NCBI GenBank assembly: GCA_003019595.1
Contig: NEXD01000005.1
Span: forward strand, 1-45,313
DNA: 45,313 nucleotides
DNA from: Candidatus Marsarchaeota G1 archaeon BE_D
Lineage (GTDB): Archaea > Thermoproteota > Thermoprotei_A > Marsarchaeales > Marsarchaeaceae
Direction of reading: 5' to 3'
Position numbers and translations under genes: made by a program. Position 1 is the first letter of the stretch; each line of letters opens with the position of its first letter. The notes under the pieces are model-generated. The model worked only from the letters and a program-made list of their open reading frames with translations. It had not been told where the DNA came from and did not search any database. Positions 32,617 to 41,169 of the stretch are shown here, in pieces.

Positions 32617-33706
32617 TCAGAGCCAGTTTATTTTTCTTAAATAAACTGTGAGCACGACTCCAAGCACCACGAGAGGTGCAGTAAACTCAAGCGCGCCCAA
32701 ACTCAGAAGACTAGAGAGAACACTTTGAAAGCTTACTGCGTAAATGCTCGCGATTGCGGTTATTGGAAGGAATATAAATGAAATTGAAGTTAATTTCTTT
32801 ATCACCACATTAAGTTCGTTTTGCACTTCCGTTAGATAAATGTTGTAAAGATCGGATGTGCGAGTGAGAAGCGACTCAACGCGCGATAGTGAAAACTCGA
32901 CGTCTGCGAGCACATCTTGTTCGAGTAGCTTTGAAAGCTTTCTTGTTATGTGATAGAGAGAAAGCGTGTCGCTGTAAAGCTCAGCCGCTCTTTCCCTCAC
33001 TTTTCGAATTTCGGTAGTGTCCTTTAGCTTTCCCTCAGAAATTTTGTCAAGTAGCTCCTCGTAAGCGGACAAAAGCGCGGATCTTTCTGAACCAAACATT
33101 ATCGCAAAGTGATAAATCAGCTCTTGTAGCACGCTTTTTTGCGAGCAATCGGAGAGCTCTATCCTTTCTAAAACTTGCTTTAAGTACTGCGAGTAAACCG
33201 TTATTCTGTTTTGAGCAATAGCGATGTAATGCGGTTGTCTGTCTGACTCCTCTCCGCCTCACAGAGGCGAGGGTTCCTCTGTGAGGGGTTCATCGTTCCC
33301 ACCATCGGTTCGGGGCTACATCCCTCATTTGGTGGGCAGTAGGGGTAGCCAGAGAGCCCCCCACATGAAAAGAGGGGACTTTCATCGCATAGCTCTAGTC
33401 CCTTAATGGGAAGAGGCATCACTGCTTGCTCCTCCCACAGTCCCATTAAGCCCCCGATCGAGCTGGGGAGGAGCGTCATTAGCGTCACTAAGAGAAAAAT
33501 AGAAGAACTCATATTTAAATATAAGGGGGCTATCCATCCCCGCTCCTCAAAGAGGCGAGGCTTTCCGCCCCCCTTAACCCCCATTTTTGTAAATCAAACC
33601 TGAGATATAACCAACCGTCTTCGGATTGCTCAACTCTGTAAGAGTCAACCTCATTTTTTGGGAAATTTTCTGGAACACGCTCAAGGTATTGTATTTCGCA
33701 TTTCAT
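32617..33706 (-). pseudogene. CorA-like membrane protein gene split by an inserted element
   Basis: The 3' part (33243-32617) encodes DRQPHYIAIAQNRITVYSQY, a long helical stalk (LLEQDVLADVEFSLSRVESLL), and two C-terminal membrane helices, as in CorA-type transporters. The GMN pore motif is replaced: FLPITAIASIYAVSFQ. The 5' part (33706-33590) encodes MKCEIQYLERVPENFPKNEV, then EDGWLYLRFDL. Removing 33244-33589 joins FDL to DRQPH in frame and gives about 247 residues. The 3' part may still be translated from GTG 33132 (171 residues). Loss of GMN makes Mg2+ transport doubtful. Confidence 0.65.
33244..33589 (-). mobile_element. Hairpin-rich non-autonomous IS200/IS605-like element (about 345 bp)
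   Basis: The element sits inside the CorA-like gene after GATTTA(C), a TTAC-like target. On the minus strand it ends with a hairpin and GGAGAGGAGTCA, like the right end and omega-RNA tail of TnpB elements. Stems seen: CCTCACAGAGG/CCTCTGTGAGG (33257-33267/33276-33286), with an alternative CGCCTC/GAGGCG; GGCTAC/GTAGCC (33314-33319/33345-33350); GGGACT/AGTCCC (33375-33380/33397-33402); CTTAATGGGA/TCCCATTAAG (33402-33411/33441-33450). No tnpA or tnpB is present. Boundaries were chosen because they restore the host frame and may be off by 1-2 nt. Confidence 0.6.
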
Positions 33707-33784
33707 AAGTAAGTATAGAATCAAGCGCTTAAAAAATTGCCGCAAAAGTGCAAAAAGGATAAACATTTACCGCACCCTAGTTAT

Positions 33785-33951
33785 AAGGCTTCCAAAACCT
33801 CGCCCCTCGGGGATTGCGAAAGATTTCACGCAAAAACACTCACACCCGCGTAGCTCGGGGACACCTGTGGAGGCCTGCGTAACCCTGTAGCGGGGATCGA
33901 GCGCGGTCGCTGAAGCAGGAAGCTCCTTCCTTAGGAGGAGGGTAGCTCACC
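33785..33951 (+). mobile_element. Second short IS200/IS605-like end fragment
   Basis: The left side has CCTCGCCCCTCGGGGATTGCG (a CCC/GGG hairpin). The right side reads GAAGCTCC, a bulged hairpin CTCCT(T)CC-TTA-GGAGGAG, then GGGTAGCTCAC. This is the arrangement of an IS605-type right end and the 3' end of an omega RNA; the next bases (CCTAACTCTC) would be the guide. The sequence between resembles a TnpB C-terminal tail in one frame (GDTCGGLRNPV). No transposase gene is present. Confidence 0.45.
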
Positions 33952-34092
33952 CTAACTCTCTACACCGAGTGAAACACTTAAATTGATGCGAAAACGTGGG
34001 TTGTTGGGCTTAAAGATGGCCGGCGATAGACAAATCAGTCTTTTTGTTTAGCGCACAAAGATCGTTTTACCGCTTTAACGAGGTGAAAGTGG
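33952..34092 (+). other. Leader region before the IleRS gene
   Basis: No gene is seen here. A weak TATA-like CTTAAATTG lies near 33978. A GAGGTG ribosome binding site at 34079-34084 is well placed before the TTG at 34093, so this message is probably leadered, unlike many neighbours. Confidence 0.4.
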
Positions 34093-37000
34093 TTGTTTAA
34101 AAGACCTAAGAGTGGCATCTTTGGACCTTCTAAAGAAGAAGAAATACTAAAGTTTTGGAACGAAAACAAAATCTTTGAAAAAAGCGTTGAATCAAGAAAA
34201 GGTGCGCCTCTTTTCAGGTTTTTAGAAGGACCACCCACAGCTAATGGATTACCTCATCCAGGGCATATAAGAACAAGAACGATCAAAGACGTTGTGCTAC
34301 GTTATAAAACCATGTTGGGTTACTATGTGCCAAGGTCAGCCGGATGGGACACGCACGGTCTTCCTGTTGAGTTAGAGGTTCAGGCTGAACTTGGCTTAAA
34401 GTCCAAGGAAGAAATAGAGCGCTACGGAATTGAAAGATTTGGGGAAGCTTGCAAAGCCAACGTTTTCAAATACGAAAGAGAATGGCGCAGAATGACAGAA
34501 AGAATTGGCTTTTGGCTCGACCTTGAACACGCGTATATCACTTTTAAAAACGAATACATTGAATCGATTTGGTGGTCGCTCAAAAATCTTTACGAAAGAG
34601 GATTGTTGTACAAGGGGTTTAAAGTCGTTCCTTACTGCCCAAAAGACGGCACACCTCTTAGTAGCCATGAAGTGGCGCAGGGCTACGAAGAGACTGAAGA
34701 CCCTTCGATTTACGTAAAGTTCAGGCTTTTAAATGGCATCCACGCTGGCAAAAAGCTCGTCGCTTGGACCACAACACCTTGGACCCTTCCATCGAACATA
34801 GCTCTTGCGGTCAAGCCTGATGCGGAATACGTGTCTTTTAAGTATCAAGACGACGTTTTGATTTGTGCGAAACAAAGAGTAAAAGTTTTTGGCGACGTGC
34901 AAATCTTACAAAGTTTTTCTGGCTCTGAGCTCATCGGTTCGTCGTACGAACCTCCTTTCGACTACGCAAAAAAGGTCGAAGGCAAAAAGTACGTGGTTGT
35001 GGGATATGAAGGTGTTTCGTTAGAGGAAGGAACTGGTGTGGTTCACATGGCGCCCGCTTTTGGCGAAGAAGACTACGAGGTGTGCAAAGCAAACTCGCTT
35101 GCGTTTTTCCAACCAGTGGATTCAAATGGAAAATTCACTTCTGAAGTGAGCGAGTTTAAGGGTTTGTTCGTAAAAGACGCCGATCCTTTGATAATTCGCT
35201 ATTTAAAGGAGCGCAATTTGCTTGTGAAAAGCGAACGATACAAACACAACTACCCTTTCTGCTGGCGGTGCGGCTCTCCGCTTTTGTACTACGCTTGGCC
35301 AACTTGGTTTGTAAAGACCACTGCAAGAAAAGAAAAATAATCGAGCTTAATAGCTCGATAGCATGGTTTCCGGAGCACATTAGAGAAGGAAGATTTGGTG
35401 ACTTCCTTCGTGAGATGGTTGATTGGGCGCTGAGCAGAAACCGCTACTGGGGAACTCCGCTTCCAGTTTGGGTTTGTTCAAATTGCGGAGAAATTGAGGT
35501 TATCGGAAGCGTACAAGAACTTCTTCAAAAGAGCGTGAAAAAGCCAGAAAGGCTTGAATTGCACAGACCGTACGTCGACGAATTCGTTTTAAGATGCAAC
35601 AAATGCGGAGGAGAGATGAGAAGGGAACCAGTTGTAATAGATGTTTGGTACGATTCCGGCGCCGCAACTTTTGCGAGGTATCACTATCCCTTTGAAAACA
35701 GAGAGCAGTTTGAAAACAACTTCCCCGTGGACTTTATAACAGAGGGTGTTGACCAAACGAGGGGATGGTTCTATAGCCTTCATGTGCTTGGTTCACTTCT
35801 TTTTGATCAGATGGCCTTCAAAAGCTGTCTTGTCATAGGTCTTGTGCTCAACGAACAAGGAGAAAAGATGTCAAAGAGCAAGAAGAACTACGATGACCCT
35901 TGGACGCTTATTGAGAAATATGGCGCAGACGCACTAAGATGGCAGTTACTCGGAACAACCCCTTGGGACGTTGTGAGATTTGGTGAAAGAGGTGTAGCGG
36001 ATGCGAAGCGAAGGTTCTTTGGAATCCTTGAAAACTGTGTAACGTTCTTCCTTACTTACGCAGAGCTTGATGGATTTGACCCGGCTTTGCACACTGTGGA
36101 GTTTGAAAAAACGTCTACTCTGGACAAGTGGTTGCTAAGCAAGCTACAACTTCTTATAAAAGGTGTAAGACAAGCGCTAGATGTTTACGAGTTCAACGCT
36201 GCGGTTGAGCTTATCGAAAAGTTCGTTGTGGACGACCTAAGCCAGTGGTACATAAGAAGATCAAGAAGAAGATTCTGGAAGGAAGAAAAGGACCTTGACA
36301 AATGGGCGGCTTACACAACGCTTTACCACACTTTGCTCGAACTTTCGAAAATCATAGCGCCGCTCGCTCCGTTTAGCGCCGAAGTGATGTACCAAGAGCT
36401 CGCCTTAAAGCAGAAGATGCCAGAAAGCGTTCACCTCAATTCTTACCCACAATACAATCCAGAGCTTGTCTTTGAAAAGGAGCTAGAGGAGATAGAAGAT
36501 GTGAGAAATGTGGTTGAGGTGATTCGCGCCGCAAGAAATGAAGGTGGTGTGAAGACGAGGCAACCACTACTTGTGGCAAAGGTGTACTGCCAGGATCGAG
36601 TGTGGAAAAGCGTCGAAAAGAACTACGAAGTTGTCGTCGATGAGGTGAACGTGAAAAAGGTGGAGCGTCTTCCAAACCTTTCGGAATACAGGGTGTACGA
36701 CTTGATTCCGAACAAAGCGGCTATAGGAAAAAGGTTCAAGGTAAAAAGCGTTGTGTTGATAGAAAAAGCGAATCAAGAAAAACAAAGGATAGCTCAAGAA
36801 ATAGCGGAAAAAGGATACGCACTAGTTGAGCTTGACGGCGAAAAAGAGCGCGTCACCGAGGAGGAGTTCAGGGTGGTGCTCAAGCCGAAAGAAGGTTTTG
36901 CTCACGCAGAAAGAAGCGGAATTCACGTGTTTCTTGATCTACGAACAACACCAGAGCTTGAAGAAGAAGGTTTGGTGCGTGATTTTGTAAGGAGGGTGCA

Positions 37001-37226
37001 AATCGGAAGAAAGGAACTTAACCTGGAGTTTGACCAGAAGATTAAACTCAGAGTTTGGTTTGAAGACGAACGGCTTTCAAAAGCGGTGTTAAAGCACGAA
37101 GAGTACGTTAAAAGCGAAACGCTGGCTAGCGAGGTTGCTTTCGACCCTTCAGTGGTTCAACAGGTCGAGCCAGTCGATCTAGATGGCTCAAAAGTGTGGA
37201 TAAAAATCGAGATTAATCCACTTTAA
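34093..37226 (+). CDS. ileS: Isoleucyl-tRNA synthetase (one frameshift as read)
   Basis: IleRS charges tRNA-Ile and is essential. The HIGH motif is ANGLPHPGHIRTRTIKD (about residue 55), the KMSKS loop NEQGEKMSKSKKNYDDP, the editing domain WTTTPWTLPSNIALAV, and HMAPAFGEEDYEV. A Cys cluster, VCSNCGEIE...LRCNKCGGE, follows the WFVKTTA region. The frame breaks at A5 (35333-35337): one more A gives ARKEKIIELNSSIAWFPEHI, as in the family. The total is about 1044 residues from TTG 34093, with GAGGTG upstream. The last 14 nt overlap the hsp20 gene on the other strand. Confidence 0.93.
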
Positions 37227-37647
37227 TCGGAGTACTTTTCTTTTTTAGGGTGATAGAAAGCTTTCCGTTCCAGAATCGAGCGCTACTTTGTTTTTTGTCC
37301 ACAGGTGTGTTCAAGCGAATCACCTTTCTTAAAATGATGCACTTTCCGCGTATCCATTTATCCGTTTTTGCTTCAACCAAAAGGTAACTTTGTGTGAGTC
37401 TAATCGAAATGTTTTCTGGCTTCACAAATGGAAGGTCGACCACTATCTTGATTTCGCTCTCTGTTTCTTTTATTTGAGAAGCTGGCTCTTGAACTGCACA
37501 GATTTCTTCGTATCCGTAAATCGCACTCGTGTGAAAAGTTCTGATCTCTTCTAAAGTCTTTCGCATATCCTCAAGAATTTCTTCCGTGAGCCTTTCGGAT
37601 TGCTTTTCTAATTCATCGATTATGTCGAATATTGTTCTTCTGCTCAT
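37213..37647 (-). CDS. Small heat shock protein (Hsp20/alpha-crystallin)
   Basis: This is an ATP-independent holdase chaperone of 144 residues. A helical N-terminal arm (about 1-50, ELEKQSERLTEEILEDMRKTLEEI) precedes the alpha-crystallin domain: ESEIKIVVDLPFVKPENISIRL, then CIILRKVIRLNTPVDKKQSSARFWNGKLSITLKK. The C-terminal TPIKVD is a modified I-x-I anchor. It lies 4 nt downstream of the PAC2-family gene. Confidence 0.9.
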   Translation of the reverse strand: MSRRTIFDIIDELEKQSERLTEEILEDMRKTLEEIRTFHTSAIYGYEEICAVQEPASQIKETESEIKIVVDLPFVKPENISIRLTQSYLLVEAKTDKWIRGKCIILRKVIRLNTPVDKKQSSARFWNGKLSITLKKKSTPIKVD

Positions 37648-37651
37648 GCTT

Positions 37652-38389
37652 TCACCCGTACATGAGTGGAAGGTTGTACCCTCCTTCTTCGTGTTCTCTT
37701 ATTTTTTGAAGCACTTCTTTAGACCTGAGTTTTATTTGATCTGCCATTTGGTTTAAAGGAGTCAAATCCACCTTTGGGCCGCCGATTTTCGCAAGCGTCT
37801 CAAGCACCGCTACAGAAGCTTCTGGGTCAGGCATGTTTTGAAACGCTTGTCCTAGAATCACGGTGTTTGCTATTCCTAGCCGAAGTGATTCCCTCATCAC
37901 ATGCGCAAATGGTCCGACTAGCACACCTTCTTCCATCAAATTCAAGCCGCTAGCGCGTATTTGCTCTCTTTTTTTGGCGTCTGAGCTAATCAAAAACACC
38001 TCTGGCTTTTCGATTTCAACCCTGTTTTCTACAGGTATCCCACCCAAGCTGAACACCTCTTTTACTCCGTTCTTTTTTAGCCACTCTAGTGCCACTTTTA
38101 AAACGATGACCATAAGCGCTGGAGGAAGAGGGGTTTCGGACACAAGTATCTTTGCCTCATTTGAATCGAAAATCCTTGTGGTTTCTTTCGGAACACCGTT
38201 GTGCAAAACCATCACTGGAGGAAGCGCGTCTGAGTCTATGTAACACACTTCTCTTGCTTTCAAATGTGTGGCCAAATAAGTTGTAGAAATAGAGCCAACA
38301 AGTCCTATATCAGGAAGGCCGACAACCGCCACTTGAGCTTCTTTGGCCGCTTTATCGGTCTCTACAACCCACGCATTTCTTTGAGCCAT
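37652..38389 (-). CDS. PAC2-family protein (proteasome assembly chaperone-like)
   Basis: The 245-residue protein has VAVVGLPDIGLVGSISTTYL at the N-terminus, SETPLPPALMVIVLKVALEWL, GVLVGPFAHVMRESLRLGI, and DPEASVAVLETLAKIGG, the standard pattern of archaeal PAC2 proteins (COG2047). Archaeal members bind the C-termini of partner proteins and some assist 20S proteasome assembly; activity here is inferred. It shares a transcript with hsp20, giving a protein quality control pair. Confidence 0.88.
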   Translation of the reverse strand: MAQRNAWVVETDKAAKEAQVAVVGLPDIGLVGSISTTYLATHLKAREVCYIDSDALPPVMVLHNGVPKETTRIFDSNEAKILVSETPLPPALMVIVLKVALEWLKKNGVKEVFSLGGIPVENRVEIEKPEVFLISSDAKKREQIRASGLNLMEEGVLVGPFAHVMRESLRLGIANTVILGQAFQNMPDPEASVAVLETLAKIGGPKVDLTPLNQMADQIKLRSKEVLQKIREHEEGGYNLPLMYG

Positions 38390-38417
38390 ACAAAATATTA
38401 CACGTATAAGGTGGTAA

Positions 38418-38436
38418 AAAGTGTTTTTGACACTTT
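38418..38436. repeat. Perfect 7-bp hairpin upstream of the PAC2 gene
   Basis: AAAGTGT (38418-38424) and ACACTTT (38430-38436) are separated by TTTTG. It lies about 30-45 nt from the PAC2 start, on the side where a regulator would bind. It could be an operator or chance. Confidence 0.35.
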
Positions 38437-38512
38437 CGGAACTGGAACGTGTAAAGGGGTAATCGCGGAAGTGTGAAAGAAACAGAAAGCTATTTTGGTA
38501 GATGCTCGCTCA

Positions 38513-38523
38513 TTTAATATTTT
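38513..38523 (+). promoter_or_regulatory. TATA box of the 38547 gene
   Basis: TTTAATATTTT is centred 29 nt before ATG 38547, supporting that start over the open frame from 38502. Confidence 0.5.
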
Positions 38524-38546
38524 GGTCGCTCATAATTTCCTTTATC

Positions 38547-38882
38547 ATGCCAATAAAGTTTGAGTGTAAAGTGACGGCGATTCACCCCGCTTTTGACGCT
38601 AACGGAAACGAATACGTTTGTGTGGAGTTTTCGTACGAATCGACGCAACAGCCAGCGGTGCTCACTTTACCCCCTGAAGCCCCTCCTGAAGCCAAGGCTT
38701 TTTTACCTCTTTTGCAATCGATACCCAAAGCATTCTTGCGACCAGTAAAAACGTACAGCAATAGACTCACGATCTACCTTACACCCGAGGAGTGGGACAA
38801 CCTTCCGACGCCTTACAGAGTGGGAGACACTTTTACAGTCACTATAGAACAAAACGGGGAGATTCTCGTAAAGCAAGCCTGA
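38547..38882 (+). CDS. Conserved-looking small beta-rich protein, unknown function
   Basis: The 111-residue protein begins MPIKFECKVTAIHPAFDANGNEYVCVEFSYES and ends YRVGDTFTVTIEQNGEILVKQA, with a Pro-rich centre (LPPEAPPEAKAF). The strand pattern suggests a small beta barrel or sandwich. No family is recognised. The good TATA-to-ATG spacing supports expression as a leaderless message. Confidence 0.62.
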   Translation: MPIKFECKVTAIHPAFDANGNEYVCVEFSYESTQQPAVLTLPPEAPPEAKAFLPLLQSIPKAFLRPVKTYSNRLTIYLTPEEWDNLPTPYRVGDTFTVTIEQNGEILVKQA

Positions 38883-38922
38883 ATAATTCAAAAAACTTAA
38901 GATAAACCGTGTTTAATTTTTT

Positions 38923-39941
38923 ATGAAAAAAATATTGCTCTTGGCTCATTAACAGCTTCAACGATTTACTACATCATTGTGATTATAGTTGCAAGTGAGC
39001 TAGTTGCAAGCTCATCCGATGACTTGAGAAAGTGGTACCCTCCAACCTTTATAGGAAGCGTTGTTTTAGGATTTATCACAAACCTTCCTGATATTTTTAT
39101 CATAATAGCCGCGGCTCTGACGTCATCGGGTGTGCTTGCGCTAGGCGCGTTGCTCGGAGGAAATGCGCTTGCGTTCACTCTTGGTTACTTTTTTGTGATA
39201 ATAGCGAACGCCCACTTCAACAAAAGCGACTTGTATCTTCCTAAAGACCTTAGAGTGCAGCTCGCTTTTCTAGTTGTAGCGGCCGCGCTTGTGCTTGCGC
39301 TTTCGCTTTTTGGTGCGTTTTACTTTTGGAGCGGTTTTGTGATGCTTGCGCTTTTTGCGGCTTACATTTTTTCTGGTATCAACGGCGAAAAACTCAGACA
39401 GGGCAAACTCGAGCAAAGGTTAAACCAGTTTTCAAGTAGCGACAGAAAAGTGATAAGAAGCCTTATAAAGCCGAACAAAAAACAGGTCGCGGGTGTTACG
39501 CTTAAGCTTGCCACCGCGGTTTTCATTTTTACGTACACCGCGTCACCCTTTGTTTCTTCAATTGTAAAGCTGAGCGCAACACTTGGTTTTCCGTCGGTTT
39601 ATATGGCGGCGTTGCTCATTCCGCTTGCTGCAGAAGCGCCTGAGCTAGTTTCTTCATTTGTGCTTTCTAAAAAGTCGAGCGAAGCGGCGTCTATTGCGGT
39701 TTCCAACATGGTCGGAAGCAAGATTCAGAGCAACACACTCATTCTTGGACTAGCAGTCGTGATGAACTCTTTACTAGGTCGCAACTTTTTGATAGGAAAG
39801 CACTTTTATTTTGTCGCACTACTTATTGCGGTAAACCTGTATGGGTTCAAAGCGACCTATGACCTAGTTCTCACAAAAAGGGATGCGCTTTTTTCTCTTT
39901 TGCTATACCCAGTGGTGATAATTTTTATGATGTTCGTGTGA
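38923..39941 (+). CDS. Na+/Ca2+ exchanger-family membrane protein (probable 5' frameshift)
   Basis: This cation/Ca2+ antiporter has two inverted halves. The first alpha-repeat is degenerate (SVVLGFITNLPDIFIIIAAAL, then GALLGGNALAFTLGY); the second has AALLIPLAAEAPELVSSFVLS and VSNMVGSKIQSNTLILGLAV, a clear NCX motif. As read the frame opens only at GTG 38979. Upstream coding (NIALGSLTASTIYYIIV, a first helix) is in frame but has no start unless the A7 run (38926-38932) had one more A, which puts ATG 38923 in frame. About 340 residues result. The ion is not certain. Confidence 0.8.
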
Positions 39942-39943
39942 TG

Positions 39944-41035
39944 TCATTGTGTAGCTCCTTGCGCGGTCGCAAGAAGCCTGTTTTGCACCCATTTTTCTAG
40001 TCTGAAACTCAAAATCGCAACGCTTACGCTCAAAATGAGCGCGGAAAACATTTTTATCAGAAACTGCTCAACCGCTGCGATTGAGCTTATGTTGTTGAGC
40101 ACGTAATTTATGAGGTAAAAGATCGCGGGTCTTACGCTCAAAATGAAAGAAATCGCGGTTACATCCTTCCAGAATCGGTAAGTGCCTTTCATGTATGAGC
40201 TTGCGATTATCGATGAAAAGTAAACCACCATGGCGACCACATAGTAGTCGAAAGTGTCTTTCACTATCAGCTCCACTCCAGCGCTCACGTTGTTTGTGTA
40301 GTTCTGGCCTATTTCAACATCGGTTGCGATCGCAGCGGCGATCACTATTAAAGCGACGATTCTTCCGATCAAGTGTATTGGGTCGCTTTCCCAGCTTTTG
40401 TGTATAACGTCAAGAACGCTAAACCCTCGAAAAACCATGACGATCCCTAGCAAAAAGGCTGCGAAATAAGCGACGTACTTTATAAAACCAAACACAGCAA
40501 GAATCGCGACAACAAGGATGAGCACGCCAGGAAGTCCTAGCGTGTATTTCACAAGTCTTGGTTCCGTAAGCCCCTTTCTGATGTACGACGCAAGAACTCT
40601 ATAAGTTTCTTCGATGTTTTTCGAATATTGCACCGTGACCCTTTGCACAGAAAAGAGAGGGATTACCGACTGAACGATTGGTATCACTCTTTCGTCTTCT
40701 CCGCCGTCACTCACGAATATCGTTCCGCTTGGTTTTAGCTTCTGAGCCAACTCAGAAACTTCTTCCCGAATTCTCAAGTCGGCTTCAACACCACCGCTTG
40801 TGGAGCCAGAAACAAGCGCGATTTCGATGTCGCTAAAACCCTCTGACTTTAGCTTGTCGAACTGCTTTATCGCACCAAAAATGGCGTTCACGTCCGTGTC
40901 TTCAGGTGTCGTGAGCGCGAGCTTTAAAGCGGCGTCTAAAACACTCTCTCTTCCGACGACTGGTGTTTTGACGCCTATTTTTGAGACATCGTCGTCAACG
41001 TCCACCGCAAGTATCAGAATTTTTTTATTGTCCAT
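39944..41035 (-). CDS. DUF373 family archaeal membrane protein
   Basis: About 363 residues. The N-terminal soluble domain (about 1-160: ILILAVDVDDDVSKIGVKTP, ALVSGSTSGGVEADLRIREE, FVSDGGEDERVIPIVQS) precedes six or more membrane helices. This matches DUF373, widespread in archaea and of unknown function; the Asp-rich start suggests metal or nucleotide binding. ATG 41035 is used; a GTG at 41038 precedes it. It is convergent with the exchanger with a 2-nt gap. Confidence 0.88.
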   Translation of the reverse strand: MDNKKILILAVDVDDDVSKIGVKTPVVGRESVLDAALKLALTTPEDTDVNAIFGAIKQFDKLKSEGFSDIEIALVSGSTSGGVEADLRIREEVSELAQKLKPSGTIFVSDGGEDERVIPIVQSVIPLFSVQRVTVQYSKNIEETYRVLASYIRKGLTEPRLVKYTLGLPGVLILVVAILAVFGFIKYVAYFAAFLLGIVMVFRGFSVLDVIHKSWESDPIHLIGRIVALIVIAAAIATDVEIGQNYTNNVSAGVELIVKDTFDYYVVAMVVYFSSIIASSYMKGTYRFWKDVTAISFILSVRPAIFYLINYVLNNISSIAAVEQFLIKMFSALILSVSVAILSFRLEKWVQNRLLATAQGATQ

Positions 41036-41169
41036 CACTTATCACACAATTCACGATTTGTGATTTAACCTTTATCTTTTAACAGATAAACTCGTAATGA
41101 GCGTATAAAGCGCGGATGCATTAACTCAGGACAGAAAAGAATAAAATTTTGTGTGTTTAATTCAGTTTG
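41036..41169. other. Divergent gap between the DUF373 and phosphohexomutase genes
   Basis: This AT-rich region with no gene must hold promoters for both directions. TTTAATTC near 41157 and CTTATC/TTTAACAG near 41073-41084 are weak TATA candidates. Confidence 0.35.

Noticed and set aside
33201-33584. 127-codon minus-strand frame across the inserted element
   Set aside because: It runs through the hairpins of the element and into corA out of frame; at most it is the tail of a lost TnpB.
38411-38476. 21-codon frame starting GTG after a TATA-like and AAGGTGG sequence
   Set aside because: It is too short, and it overlaps the PAC2 promoter and the hairpin at 38418-38436; nothing supports translation.
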